Positions 16,738-25,544 of a DNA stretch of 64,000 nt are shown here, one piece after another. The notes below the pieces were generated by a model. That model searched no databases. It was not told the DNA's origin and saw nothing but the letters and a program-made list of their open reading frames with translations. The stretch covers positions 434,001 to 498,000 of the forward strand of contig JANQQE010000024.1 in the NCBI GenBank assembly GCA_028285105.1, given 5' to 3'. The position numbers and the translations under genes were made by a program. This stretch comes from Alphaproteobacteria bacterium. Lineage in GTDB: Bacteria; Planctomycetota; Phycisphaerae; UBA1845. Positions within the stretch are counted from its first letter, which is position 1. Each line of letters opens with the position of its first letter.

Positions 16738-18411
16738 ATGAACGCTTTCAATCTCTTGAAAATCAGTCAAGCGGGTCGCGAGGCGTTCGCAATTGCGATT
16801 TGCCTGCTTCTGTTCGTCGTCCCGGCGTTGGCCGACACATCGAGTGAAACGTCCGCAGCAATACTGAAGAACGAAGAATCCGAGAAAAGTGCCATACCAC
16901 CAAAACGATTCGAGAGTGGCGTCATCATCCCCATCCGCGGCGAAATCAACGACGTCATGTTCGAAAGCCTCGAACGAAGAATCGAAGACGCCCGCAAGAA
17001 AAACGCCAAGCTCATCGTGTTCGAGTTGGACACGCCCGGAGGAGCTGTCCACAGCGCTCTGAGCATCTGCGACCTCATCAAATCGCTCACCGACATCAAG
17101 ACCGTCGCCTGGGTTCACACGGAAGCGTACTCTGCGGGTTCGATGATTTCGCTGGCCTGCGACGAGATCGTCATGAGTACTGCCTCCACCATCGGCGACT
17201 GCGGTGTCATCCTGGGCGGACCGACCGGTGCGTCAGAAGTACCCGAAGGGCTTCGCGCCAAAGCCGAAAGCCCCGTCATCGAAGAGTTCCGCGACTCAGC
17301 CAACCGCCGCGACTACGACCTGCTCCTTTGCGAATCGATGGTGGTCAAGGAGCGCGTCGTCTATTGGATCGAAAACATCGAGACTGGCGAGCGAAAATTC
17401 GTCAACGAAGAGAACAAAATCAAGCTGGTTGGCGGAGACGTCAGCGAAAACTCGTTTGCCAAACCCGAGGACGACAAAAAGGAATACGAGTGGAAACTCG
17501 TGACGTCCTACACCGACATCGTGACTGGTAAAGACATCAGAATCACCCAGCCAGTGGTACCCGCCACCGAACTTCTCACCATGCGACAGAGCAAAGCCGC
17601 AGCCTTTGGCTTTTGCAAAGCGATTTGCTCAAGCCCGACCGATCTCAAAACCCGCTACAACGTGGCTGAAGCACTGACGGTGCTGTCATCGAACTGGTCG
17701 GAGCGCTTCACCAGCTGGCTTACGTCGATGCCGGTTCGCATCTTTCTTTTGGCACTGCTGCTCTTGGGTGCGTACGTCGAATTCCACACACCGGGTGTCG
17801 GACTTGCAGGTTTGGTGTCGTTGATCTGTTTGGCGATTTTCGTCGGCGCACCGTACATGACCGGACTGGCCAACGTTTGGGAAATCGTGATCGTCTTCAT
17901 CGGTTTCGGATTGATCGCCGTCGAAGTGTTCGTGATTCCCGGTTTCGGGGTGGCGGGCATCAGCGGTATGCTTTGTGTTGTCGTCGGTCTGCTGGCGACG
18001 TTTATCCCGGAAGAACCGGGTCGCACGCTGCCGATCTATTGGCCGCAATTTGAACCGGGCTTGCGAGGTTTGAAAGTCGGTGTGACCACGCTTGGATCGG
18101 CGCTGGGCGCTTCGATCATTGGCATGGTGATGATCAGCCGCCTTTTGCCGCGCATCCCGTGGCTTCAAGGAGCGATGCCACTCAACCCGACGGCTGAGGA
18201 TATCAGCATTGTCGATCCGTATGACGGTTATGCGCAACTCGGCGATGTCGGCATGGTCGAGTCAACGCTTCGACCGGCTGGCAAAGTTCGATTCGGCAAC
18301 ATGCTCGTTGACGTCGTCACGCAGGGCATGTATGTCGATCCCGGAACCGAAGTCGAAGTCTGCGACAGGCAGGGCAATCGCGTCGTGGTTCGCCCGATTC
18401 AAGATACGTAG
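16738..18411 (+). CDS. nfeD: NfeD-type membrane serine protease (long form)
   Basis: A 557-residue exported membrane protein. A signal sequence (about residues 14-33) precedes a ClpP/SppA-like protease domain (about 60-320) with the substrate-groove motif FELDTPGGAVHSA and the nucleophile region AYSAGSMISLACDEIVMS. Four to five hydrophobic segments follow (about 325-430 and near 455), and the last ~75 residues are an OB-fold NfeD domain. Members of this family partner with flotillins or stomatins, which are encoded here two genes downstream. The protease domain carries an insertion near 190-290 compared with short forms. GAGG lies 7 bases before the ATG. Confidence 0.9.
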   Translation: MNAFNLLKISQAGREAFAIAICLLLFVVPALADTSSETSAAILKNEESEKSAIPPKRFESGVIIPIRGEINDVMFESLERRIEDARKKNAKLIVFELDTPGGAVHSALSICDLIKSLTDIKTVAWVHTEAYSAGSMISLACDEIVMSTASTIGDCGVILGGPTGASEVPEGLRAKAESPVIEEFRDSANRRDYDLLLCESMVVKERVVYWIENIETGERKFVNEENKIKLVGGDVSENSFAKPEDDKKEYEWKLVTSYTDIVTGKDIRITQPVVPATELLTMRQSKAAAFGFCKAICSSPTDLKTRYNVAEALTVLSSNWSERFTSWLTSMPVRIFLLALLLLGAYVEFHTPGVGLAGLVSLICLAIFVGAPYMTGLANVWEIVIVFIGFGLIAVEVFVIPGFGVAGISGMLCVVVGLLATFIPEEPGRTLPIYWPQFEPGLRGLKVGVTTLGSALGASIIGMVMISRLLPRIPWLQGAMPLNPTAEDISIVDPYDGYAQLGDVGMVESTLRPAGKVRFGNMLVDVVTQGMYVDPGTEVEVCDRQGNRVVVRPIQDT

Positions 18412-18421
18412 CGAGCGTTCG

Positions 18422-18919
18422 ATGGATTCGATCGGTGTCATCCTGCTGTTGTACATCGCCGGCATCGTGCTGATCGCAGCCGAAATGGTCTTGCCTTCAC
18501 ATGGACTGCTGACGATCGCGTCGCTCGTGTGCTTTGGGTTGGCGGTCTTTGAAACGTTCGGTCACAATCGAACGCTGGGTGCATTTGCGGCCATCGGTTG
18601 TGTGGTGTTCGTACCGACGATGTTGTTTGTGGGAATCAAGTACATCACCTACCTTCCCATGGGCAATCAGTTCGCACCGCCGAATCCGACGGCTGACGAA
18701 GTGGGGGCTGCGTTCGACCAAACCGAATGCGCTAAGTTCGTCGGCGCAAAGGGGCGCGCGATTACGCCACTTCGCCCCATCGGTGTTTGTGAGTTCAACG
18801 GACGGCGCATACAATGCGTTTCCGAATCCGGATTGATCGACGTCGGGCAAACGGTCAGCGGTGTCGGTCTTCAAATGAATACGCTTGAGGTTCGACTGGA
18901 CGAACCCCAGTCGGCATAA
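18422..18919 (+). CDS. Short NfeD-like membrane protein
   Basis: A 165-residue protein: three or four hydrophobic segments (about residues 3-25, 28-45, 50-75) followed by an NfeD-type OB-fold (GAKGRAITPLRPIGVCEFNG...VSGVGLQMNTLEVRLDEP). It lacks a protease domain, as in the short NfeD class that directly partners flotillins. The ATG at 18422 lies 10 bases after the stop of the long NfeD gene, and floA follows 36 bases later, so all three are probably one operon. Confidence 0.88.
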   Translation: MDSIGVILLLYIAGIVLIAAEMVLPSHGLLTIASLVCFGLAVFETFGHNRTLGAFAAIGCVVFVPTMLFVGIKYITYLPMGNQFAPPNPTADEVGAAFDQTECAKFVGAKGRAITPLRPIGVCEFNGRRIQCVSESGLIDVGQTVSGVGLQMNTLEVRLDEPQSA

Positions 18920-18955
18920 CCAGGCTACAATTGCAGCATATCGAAAGGATCAACC

Positions 18956-19999
18956 ATGATTCTAGGCACAAATACGTTAACGCCGCTTTTGGCCAACACC
19001 GGTTACTGGATCATCGGCGGATTTATCATTCTTGTACTGTTGGTCTTTTTCTTCTTTATCCTCAACGTCTTGAGCCTGTGGATCCAAGCGCAACTGACCC
19101 GCGCCAGAGTCGGTTTGCTCGACCTGGTGACGATGCGGTTTCGAAAAGTCAATCCGGCAACGATCGTCAACAACAAAATTACCCTCGTCAAAGCCGGTAT
19201 CACCGACACAACCACAGAACAACTAGAAAGTCACTACCTCGCCGGTGGGCGCGTCCCCAACGTGTGCAAAGCCATGATCGCAGCCAACCGCGCCAAGATC
19301 GACCTCGACTGGCGAACCTGCACCGCGATTGACCTGGCTGGTCGCGACATCCTCGATGCCGTTCACACCAGCGTGAATCCGAAAGTCATCGACTGCCCCA
19401 GTCCGGCATCTGGAAAAACGACCATCGACGCCGTCGCGATGGATGGTATTCAGTTGCGAGCCCGGGCTCGCGTGACGGTCCGTACGAACATCGCCCAACT
19501 CGTAGGTGGTGCCACCGAAGACACCATCATCGCCCGTGTCGGTGAGGGCATCGTCAGCGCCATCGGCTCGTCTACGACGCACGCCGATGTGCTTGCCAAC
19601 CCTGACCGAATCAGCAAAGCCGTCCTCGCCCGCGCACTCGATGCCGGTACCGCATACGAAATTCTTTCCATCGATATTGCCGACGTGGATGTCGGAGCCA
19701 ACATCGGATCGCGACTGCAAGCCGACCAGGCAGAGGCTGACACCAAGCGATTCAAAGCGGAAGCCGAAAAACGCCGCGCGATGGCGGTCGCACTCGAACA
19801 GGAAAACAAGGCCAAGATCCAGGAAAACCGTTCGCTGGTCGTACTCGCAGAGGCAGAAGTACCTAAAGCCATTGCGGATTCGTTTCGAAGCGGAAACCTG
19901 GGAATCATGGATCACTACCGCATGCGAAACATCGAAGCCGACACCAGCATGAGAAACTCCATCGGTGGTGGCGACTCAGGCAACAAACCGACAACCTAA
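18956..19999 (+). CDS. floA: Flotillin-like protein FloA
   Basis: A 347-residue SPFH-family protein of the FloA (YqfA) type, which organises ordered membrane microdomains. A membrane segment (about residues 16-42) precedes the SPFH region ([20 protein letters not shown]...), followed by an Ala/Glu-rich coiled coil ([20 protein letters not shown]). Length is close to the Bacillus protein. AAAGGA lies about 7 bases before the ATG. It follows two NfeD genes, the known gene pairing for this family, and a fourth gene follows after two hairpins. Confidence 0.94.
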   Translation: MILGTNTLTPLLANTGYWIIGGFIILVLLVFFFFILNVLSLWIQAQLTRARVGLLDLVTMRFRKVNPATIVNNKITLVKAGITDTTTEQLESHYLAGGRVPNVCKAMIAANRAKIDLDWRTCTAIDLAGRDILDAVHTSVNPKVIDCPSPASGKTTIDAVAMDGIQLRARARVTVRTNIAQLVGGATEDTIIARVGEGIVSAIGSSTTHADVLANPDRISKAVLARALDAGTAYEILSIDIADVDVGANIGSRLQADQAEADTKRFKAEAEKRRAMAVALEQENKAKIQENRSLVVLAEAEVPKAIADSFRSGNLGIMDHYRMRNIEADTSMRNSIGGGDSGNKPTT

Positions 20000-20010
20000 G
20001 TGAAGCGTGG

Positions 20011-20027
20011 GGTGGGACGCGCCCACC
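20011..20027 (+). terminator. GC-rich hairpin after floA
   Basis: GGTGGG (20011-20016) pairs with CCCACC (20022-20027) around ACGCG, followed by only three T residues. It may be a weak terminator or an mRNA 3'-end stabiliser between floA and the next gene. Confidence 0.4.
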
Positions 20028-20053
20028 TTTCGATACATGATTCATCTTGGTAT

Positions 20054-20076
20054 CAAATGATGACACTCATCATTTG
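20054..20076 (+). promoter_or_regulatory. Perfect 9-base stem-loop before gene 20097
   Basis: CAAATGATG (20054-20062) and CATCATTTG (20068-20076) pair perfectly around ACACT, ending 20 bases before the ATG at 20097. It could be a transcript-processing site, a translational control hairpin or an operator. There is no T-run after it, so it is not a standard terminator. Confidence 0.45.
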
Positions 20077-20096
20077 AGCCCTCGGACGCACCGACA

Positions 20097-20768
20097 ATGC
20101 TCTTGGCCATGATCGACAATCCGGCAGTTTCTACGCTGCATCTACTCGCTCAAGACAGCGATTGGGATGGATATGGGCGCCTCATCATATTCGCGCTTGC
20201 GATTCTGGGGGGGGTGCTGAATTGGATTGTCGGTAAGTACAAAGAGTGGACCACCGGCAAGGTAGACGAAGAGACGCCCATCGACATTCCTGAGGGCGAC
20301 ATCGTCTACGACGTCACGCTTGACGACGACGAGGAATTGGTACTCAAACCAAGAAAACCAAACGCGCCAGCCGCGCCCCGGACGCCATCCCAGCCAGCCG
20401 CCCCGCGTCAACCAGTGCAGCCCCGACAAGTAGCGCAGCCACGTCAAGTTGCTCAGCCCCGGCCACCTGTCGCTCCTGCTCGACCAGCGCAACCGCGTCC
20501 GCCCGTCGCTCAACCCGTTTCCGCACACAAACCCAAACCGCAGCGTCAATCGCAATCGACAAAACAAAAAAAGCAATCGCGAAAACAACCGACGCGCAAG
20601 CGCGAAGTCGTCGCAGAAGAAGTCACACCGTCAGAACAAACCAACATCGCAGGCATACCGGTCCGCAGCCTCCGCGACGCCGTCATATTGAGCGAAGTGT
20701 TAGCCCCCCCGCTGGCGATCCGGCAGCTGGACGACCGCAGCAGTGGTTTTGAGCGTCCTAATTTCTGA
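20097..20768 (+). CDS. Single-pass protein with Pro/Arg-rich region and conserved C-terminal motif
   Basis: A 223-residue protein of unknown function. One membrane segment (about residues 26-45) is followed by an acidic part, then ~80 residues of Pro/Gln/Arg/Ala repeats (PRQVAQPRQVAQPRPPVAPA), a basic stretch, and a tail SLRDAVILSEVLAPPLAIR. A tail of this kind (xxxAVxxSEVLxPPLALR) occurs in many small planctomycetal proteins, from memory. It lies 97 bases after floA, with two hairpins in between, and ends 4 bases from the convergent maf gene. Confidence 0.72.
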   Translation: MLLAMIDNPAVSTLHLLAQDSDWDGYGRLIIFALAILGGVLNWIVGKYKEWTTGKVDEETPIDIPEGDIVYDVTLDDDEELVLKPRKPNAPAAPRTPSQPAAPRQPVQPRQVAQPRQVAQPRPPVAPARPAQPRPPVAQPVSAHKPKPQRQSQSTKQKKQSRKQPTRKREVVAEEVTPSEQTNIAGIPVRSLRDAVILSEVLAPPLAIRQLDDRSSGFERPNF

Positions 20769-20772
20769 CCGA

Positions 20773-21384
20773 TTAGCTGTTTCGATTGCATGGCTCGATG
20801 CCAAACTTCGCGAGCATCGATGTCGCGAGTTCTAGAGGCAAACCAACCACGTTCGTAAAGCTCCCGTCTAAATTCTTAACGAATTGATCGTCGTGATCCT
20901 GCACGCCGTATGCGCCGGCTTTGCCGTGCCATAAACCACTTTCGATGTAAGCGTCGAGTTGCGCCGGGGTCATGGGCGTCATGGTGATGCGACTCATGTC
21001 GGATTCGATTTGTCGACGGTTGGTTAATCCATCGATGATTGTGATGCCGGTGACGACATCGTGCGTGTGGTGCATCAACGTCGAGAGGATTCGCCGCGCA
21101 TCCTCGGCGTCTTTCGGTTTGCCGTAAAGGACAGCGTCAAGTGCGACGACGGTATCGGCGCCTAGAATAATGGTATCGGGATGAAGGCGCGCGACTTGTT
21201 CGGCTTTGAACGTACTCAGCGCCATCGCCACATCGGCTGGCAAGCCTTCATAGGTTGAGGCGTCCGGCTCATCGACAGGCGACGGGATAACTTCAAATTC
21301 AAACCCCCATTCTGATAGCAGTCCCTTGCGCCTTGGGCTGGCAGACGCAAGGATGAATGACTTTTTTGAAGATACGTTGTTCAT
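20773..21384 (-). CDS. maf: Maf-family nucleotide pyrophosphatase
   Basis: A 203-residue enzyme of the Maf/YhdE/YceF family, which hydrolyses nucleoside triphosphates such as dTTP, UTP or modified nucleotides to monophosphates. Signatures: FILASASPRRKGLLSEWG near the N-terminus, ADTVVALDAVLYGKPKD in the middle and GKAGAYGVQD later. The ATG at 21384 overlaps the upstream gene's stop (ATGA, 21381-21384). Substrate subclass cannot be decided with certainty by eye. Confidence 0.94.
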   Translation of the reverse strand: MNNVSSKKSFILASASPRRKGLLSEWGFEFEVIPSPVDEPDASTYEGLPADVAMALSTFKAEQVARLHPDTIILGADTVVALDAVLYGKPKDAEDARRILSTLMHHTHDVVTGITIIDGLTNRRQIESDMSRITMTPMTPAQLDAYIESGLWHGKAGAYGVQDHDDQFVKNLDGSFTNVVGLPLELATSMLAKFGIEPCNRNS

Positions 21385-22661
21385 GGACTGCCTGCTTCGA
21401 TTTCTACTGCAACGATTTTTTCCGTTGAAACGGCAATCGCCATCCACGCCCGATCACTGCCTCTGTTCGCGACGATGTCACCAACTTTCGGTAGACAGTA
21501 TCCTTCCGGTTCGAACATCGCCAACCACTTCGACTTTTTGCCCGCGCCAATCGGACGCGCACATGGCACGGTTCGATGGGATGCCGCTCCTGCAAATGTC
21601 GAAACTGCACCCCACGGCCTCATTTGCTCACGATCGTTTTGACCGTCGCGTTTGACTGGCGCCTTGAGCTTCGCCCCGCAATGTTCCGGGTACACTTTGC
21701 GAACGGTCAGCGCTGTCGTGGAACCGTCGGCGTTGAGTACAAAGAGTTTCTGACCGTTTTCGATGCCGTCGGACTGACCCAACGTGATTAACGCATAGTC
21801 GCCTTCGACGCGGAAGATGCGACCGACTGGCGGTTCGAGGCTGTCGGCATCACTGCGCAAGACAGCCACGTCTCCCTCCTGCGGTTGCTGGCGCTGAAAC
21901 GCTTCGTCGATTTCAACCTGAAGATACGTTTCGGCGGTGACAACTCTCGCAGATGATATGTACTTCCCGTTTCGAAAGATCTCCACACGATCGTCGTCTG
22001 AAAATCCCGTTCGCGAATCGCCAGCCAGGATGGCCTGAGTTGGCCCGCTGCCTGCCATGACGGCTGCGATACGGGTTCGCACCGAGTATGACGGTGCAAC
22101 CCTGCCAACGATCTCGACATTATCGCCACGCGCAGGCAAGAAGCCATCCTCGCGGGATTGATCCATCGCGACCAAAGCGCTGTTTTCGTAGCAATTCGTG
22201 ACGCGCCCCCAACCCATCACCGTGCTGCGACGCAACACCACAACCGCATCGTTAACCTGCCAGCCGCCGTCCGTCCCACCATCGATCCAGAATCGATCAC
22301 CGGCAGGAAGCACCCGATCGACGACAGCCCGATTGAACAGGGCCAATTCGCATGACTGCGATTTCCCGCCAGATGAATCGGATCCAATGACAACCACCCG
22401 ATCATTGACCGCTGGGATTTTCTTTCCAACCCGACCAAAGCGCACACCGCACCGGTTCGATTCAAGATGAACGACGCTTCCCGTTGAAACAACGGCATCA
22501 TCGCGAAAGATCACCGCGCGATCGTTCTGCCCGATACCAGACTCGCCCCCAACATCGACGATCACAACGGGTCGGCGATCCGAAACGGCGATCACTTTTG
22601 CCGCGACAATGCCGTCGTCGGCGACGGCAACAGAAGCGCAGAGCAAGCCAGCTGTTGCCAT
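21381..22661 (-). CDS. Exported protein with repeated FlgT-like beta modules
   Basis: A ~426-residue exported protein. It appears to contain several copies of a ~70-residue beta module with the pattern 'I-x-VDVGGESGIGQNDRAVIFR', 'IDGGTDGGWQVNDAVVVLR', 'ITLGQSDGIENGQKLFVLN', resembling the FlgT C-terminal domain repeat found in envelope proteins. The start is uncertain: the ATG at 22661 leaves a very short signal peptide (MATAGLLCASVAVA), and upstream TTG codons (22676, 22679, or 22754) would add the usual basic residues. Maf follows with a 4-base overlap; a DUF2062 gene precedes. Role unknown, probably structural in the periplasm. Confidence 0.75.
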   Translation of the reverse strand: MATAGLLCASVAVADDGIVAAKVIAVSDRRPVVIVDVGGESGIGQNDRAVIFRDDAVVSTGSVVHLESNRCGVRFGRVGKKIPAVNDRVVVIGSDSSGGKSQSCELALFNRAVVDRVLPAGDRFWIDGGTDGGWQVNDAVVVLRRSTVMGWGRVTNCYENSALVAMDQSREDGFLPARGDNVEIVGRVAPSYSVRTRIAAVMAGSGPTQAILAGDSRTGFSDDDRVEIFRNGKYISSARVVTAETYLQVEIDEAFQRQQPQEGDVAVLRSDADSLEPPVGRIFRVEGDYALITLGQSDGIENGQKLFVLNADGSTTALTVRKVYPEHCGAKLKAPVKRDGQNDREQMRPWGAVSTFAGAASHRTVPCARPIGAGKKSKWLAMFEPEGYCLPKVGDIVANRGSDRAWMAIAVSTEKIVAVEIEAGSP

Positions 22662-22722
22662 CGCAACGATTCGCAACAAGCGCGGCGCTATATTCGTATT
22701 CTCGTGATTGAAAAAGACAGTG

Positions 22723-23340
22723 CTAAAGCGAGGAGGGTTCACCGGCAGGGGCAATCATCTTACGACTTCGTTTTGCTTCTCGTTCGGCGCGACGCTGTTC
22801 ACGACGTTCGCGTTTGCGTTCCAAGTGAGCTTCGTGCTTGACACGATACGTCGTAACCCCCCACCGCGTCAAAAAATACATCAGCAAACCGCCGACCGTT
22901 CCGACGATGATGCAGCCCAGCCACAACTCTGCGCCGAGTTCGAGCATCAGTTGGAAAATGCCATACCAGAAGTCGGCGCTGAAGATATGGGCGAAGAAAC
23001 CGCCCTGGTTGTCGAGCGCTTTGAGCTTGTCGATCACCGCGGCTTGGCCAGCCGACCCGGCTGACCCCGGTAGAATCATCGCCCCCAACCACCAACACGC
23101 CCCGTAAATCGGCACGAATGTCAACGGATTCGTAACCCAGACCACCGGGATGCAGACGGCTTTGTTGGCCCGAAAGAGGGCAGCCAAACCCAACGCGATC
23201 GCGGTTTGCAAGCCCATCGTCGGTGTGAACCCGATGAAGGTGGCTAGCCCGACGCCCAGCGCAATCCGGTGCGGTGTGTCATTCGCGTGGAGCACGCGCT
23301 TGATCACGAAGGATCGTGCTGATCGCCACATACCGCTCAC
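22723..23340 (-). CDS. DUF2062 membrane protein
   Basis: A 205-residue protein matching DUF2062: an N-terminal part with PHRIALGVGLATFIGFTPTMGLQTAIALGLA, then VWVTNPLTFVPIYGACWWLG, and two to three membrane helices. The last ~45 residues are extremely basic (ERKRERREQRRAEREAKRSR), suggesting contact with RNA, ribosomes or acidic lipid heads. The GTG at 23340 is favoured by GGGAG 10 bases upstream; an ATG lies at 23331. Function unknown; in other bacteria such domains sit near glycosyltransferases. Confidence 0.82.
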   Translation of the reverse strand: MSGMWRSARSFVIKRVLHANDTPHRIALGVGLATFIGFTPTMGLQTAIALGLAALFRANKAVCIPVVWVTNPLTFVPIYGACWWLGAMILPGSAGSAGQAAVIDKLKALDNQGGFFAHIFSADFWYGIFQLMLELGAELWLGCIIVGTVGGLLMYFLTRWGVTTYRVKHEAHLERKRERREQRRAEREAKRSRKMIAPAGEPSSL

Positions 23341-23427
23341 GTTTGGGAGTCTCCCTTCGTTGGTGTGTCTAATGGACTACCGAATCGGCAACCGACGCTG
23401 AACACCGCTCTTGAAGCAGTGGCCCGT

Positions 23428-23484
23428 CGGATTCCTCGAAATCCGGTTTTGCAGCATTGATTCGGGAGGTGGAATCCCCCGAAT
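23428..23484. other. Two stem-loops in the gap before the DUF2062 gene
   Basis: CGGATT/AATCCG (23428-23433 and 23440-23445) and ATTCGGG/CCCGAAT (23460-23466 and 23478-23484) are both perfect small stems. They lie between the stop of the heptosyltransferase gene (23606) and the start at 23340 on the same strand. They could end that transcript, but no minus-strand T-run follows either. Confidence 0.35.
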
Positions 23485-23605
23485 TCTAAATCGACCCATT
23501 TTGCGCCGACTTTTCTATTCTAGCATTCGAAATGCCGCTCGTCAGCCTTCCAAACGTCGATTTACATTTCGCACACAAATGCCAGTATTAATCTCTATCG
23601 ACGCT

Positions 23606-24721
23606 TCATGCGTTCTGATCGAGCATCACCCTGAGGCGGGCGTATACGGGTTCGACGGGCAACTCTCTCATGCAGGAATGGTCATATCGACACTGGGAAA
23701 GTCGCTTCAGATAGCAAGGCGAACAGTCGAGATCGCGCCGCACCACCGAATCCTGATGCCCCCAGGGACCGGTTCGCAGCGGATTCGTCGGGCCGATGAT
23801 GCTGACCATCGGTCGATTCAGGGCGGCTGCGATGTGCATCGGGCCGGAATCGTGACACACCACGACCGCCGCTTTCTCAATAACGGCAGCCAACTCTCGC
23901 AGGTTTGTGGTCCCGGATATGTCTACTGGTGACAAGGCGCATTGGTTCGCAATCTTAGCGCACAATTCACGTTCATCCGGCGCCCCCATGATGACGCTGG
24001 GCAATCCGCGCTCGCGTTCGATCTGGTCGATCAATTGTGAAAACCGCTCGGGAAGCCACTGCTTCGTTTCCCAGCGAGCCGATGGCAGGACGGCTGCGAA
24101 TGACGCCCCTTTCGCCAATCCGACGCCCTCCAGTATCTCAGCCGCACGCGCCCGTTCGTCTTCGGTGATCGCCAGATCGATCTTCGGTTTGACCCGGGTA
24201 AACCCAAGTGCCTCTGCCACCCGGTAATTATGCTCCACCGCATGCTCGTCAGCCGACCGCTTCGGAAGTCTTTTGTTATAAAATAACGGCGCAAGTTCAC
24301 GCGCATCTGCGAAACCGACGCGACACTTCGCTCCCGTCACCCACGAAAAGTATCCGCTGCGAAACAAACCCTGAAGATCGATAACCAGATCGTATCTCGC
24401 GGTCTTTAACGATCGCGAAAACCTGCGAAACGCTGCGAACGAAGACGGATGCATGAACCAGCGCGCGAGTTTCTTTCGACTGAACTCGACAATTTCATCA
24501 ACGTCGGGATGGTTCGCAACCAACGGAACAAACGGCGTCGCCACCATCCACGCAATATGGGCCTCGGGAAATCGCCGTCGCAAACCGTGCAGCACCGGAA
24601 GCGCATGGACAATGTCGCCCAGCGAACTGGGTTTAATCAACAAGATACGCTTGGCGTCTATTTTCGAGAAGTCCTTGGCGCTGGTGTGAACCGGGGCGGA
24701 ATCATGATGGGCTACGTTCAT
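23606..24721 (-). CDS. Glycosyltransferase family 9 (ADP-heptose:LPS heptosyltransferase type)
   Basis: A 371-residue GT-B enzyme of family GT9. Hallmarks: RILLIKPSSLGDIVHALPVL at the N-terminus, RYDLVIDLQGLFRSG, and VVVCHDSGPMHIAAALNRPM with IIGPTNPLRTGPWG in the donor-binding half. Members add heptose or related sugars to the lipopolysaccharide core at the inner membrane, so it implies a Gram-negative outer membrane. C-terminal CSPCYLKRLSQCRYDHSCM has four Cys. Its ATG overlaps the stop of the leucyltransferase gene (ATGA, 24718-24721). Whether the donor is ADP-heptose is not provable here. Confidence 0.92.
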   Translation of the reverse strand: MNVAHHDSAPVHTSAKDFSKIDAKRILLIKPSSLGDIVHALPVLHGLRRRFPEAHIAWMVATPFVPLVANHPDVDEIVEFSRKKLARWFMHPSSFAAFRRFSRSLKTARYDLVIDLQGLFRSGYFSWVTGAKCRVGFADARELAPLFYNKRLPKRSADEHAVEHNYRVAEALGFTRVKPKIDLAITEDERARAAEILEGVGLAKGASFAAVLPSARWETKQWLPERFSQLIDQIERERGLPSVIMGAPDERELCAKIANQCALSPVDISGTTNLRELAAVIEKAAVVVCHDSGPMHIAAALNRPMVSIIGPTNPLRTGPWGHQDSVVRRDLDCSPCYLKRLSQCRYDHSCMRELPVEPVYARLRVMLDQNA

Positions 24722-25476
24722 TCACTCTCGTCTCGATCAAATGCAACCCACTCACCATCGGAATTCAAAATCTCTGCCTGGGCGAAACGCGCCTTGTACG
24801 ACATCGTCTTGGACCCGGGAACGTAATATCCCAGGTAATAGTAAGCGATCCCCACGCGCCGGCAATGTTCGATCTCAGCCATCACCGAAAATGTCCCGAG
24901 CGATCGCGCGGATTCTGCCGGATCGAAATACATGTACACCGAACTCAAGGCGTTGGGCAGGTCGTCAGCGATGCTCACACCGATCAACCGCTCGCCCAGT
25001 TTGTAGCAGAATTCTTTTGCCGGAACCGGTGCGCTATAGAGAAAGTCCTTAAAGGAATCCTTCTCGCGCGACATGGTTTCGTCGTGTTGACCTTCGAGGT
25101 ATCGCACGAACAGGTCGTACTTGGCTTTGCTCGGTTTGTAATCGCCCTCCACGACAGTCACGTCGCAATTTTTCCGCCAGATGCGACGCATCGATTTGCT
25201 CGGTTCAAAGCGAGCCACCGGGACGCGCAAGGGGATGCAACTGACGCACGACGGACATGCGGGCCGATAGAATACCCGACCGCTTCGACGAAATCCGCGA
25301 TCCATAAATGCCCGATAGATGTCCCCATCCATCTCGGTGTCGACGAAGAAACCTTCGCTGCTGGCCTGCTGATCGGAAAGGTAAGGACAGGTCTCGACTT
25401 CGCTCACCGGAAGCGACGATTCTGCGAGAAAGCCCTCGACGATGGCGTCGGAATTGTTGATTCGTAGCGGCTTCAT
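24718..25476 (-). CDS. bpt: Aspartate/glutamate leucyltransferase (N-end rule)
   Basis: A 252-residue member of the ATE/Bpt aminoacyl-tRNA-protein transferase family, which attaches Leu (from leucyl-tRNA) to proteins with N-terminal Asp or Glu and so marks them for ClpS/ClpAP degradation. Signatures: ETCPYLSDQQAS, FRRSGRVFYRPACPSCVSC (the Cys pair), VARFEPSKSMRRIWRKN, and GIAYYYLGYYVPGSKTMSYK near the C-terminus. Length matches bacterial Bpt. It is translationally coupled to the heptosyltransferase gene; no functional link between the two is known. Confidence 0.93.
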   Translation of the reverse strand: MKPLRINNSDAIVEGFLAESSLPVSEVETCPYLSDQQASSEGFFVDTEMDGDIYRAFMDRGFRRSGRVFYRPACPSCVSCIPLRVPVARFEPSKSMRRIWRKNCDVTVVEGDYKPSKAKYDLFVRYLEGQHDETMSREKDSFKDFLYSAPVPAKEFCYKLGERLIGVSIADDLPNALSSVYMYFDPAESARSLGTFSVMAEIEHCRRVGIAYYYLGYYVPGSKTMSYKARFAQAEILNSDGEWVAFDRDESE

Positions 25477-25544
25477 CGGTGCATCATATCAGCCAAGCCG
25501 TTTGGTTTGTAATCATCGCCCAGGATCGCAACCGAATTAGACCA

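Noticed and set aside
19223..19915. 230-codon antisense frame opposite floA
   Set aside because: Shadow of the flotillin coding sequence.
20360..20530. Short repeated motifs (CAGCCCCGACAAGTAGCGCA and similar)
   Set aside because: They code for Pro/Gln/Arg/Val repeats within the gene at 20097-20768; repeat spacing is irregular and there are no spacers.
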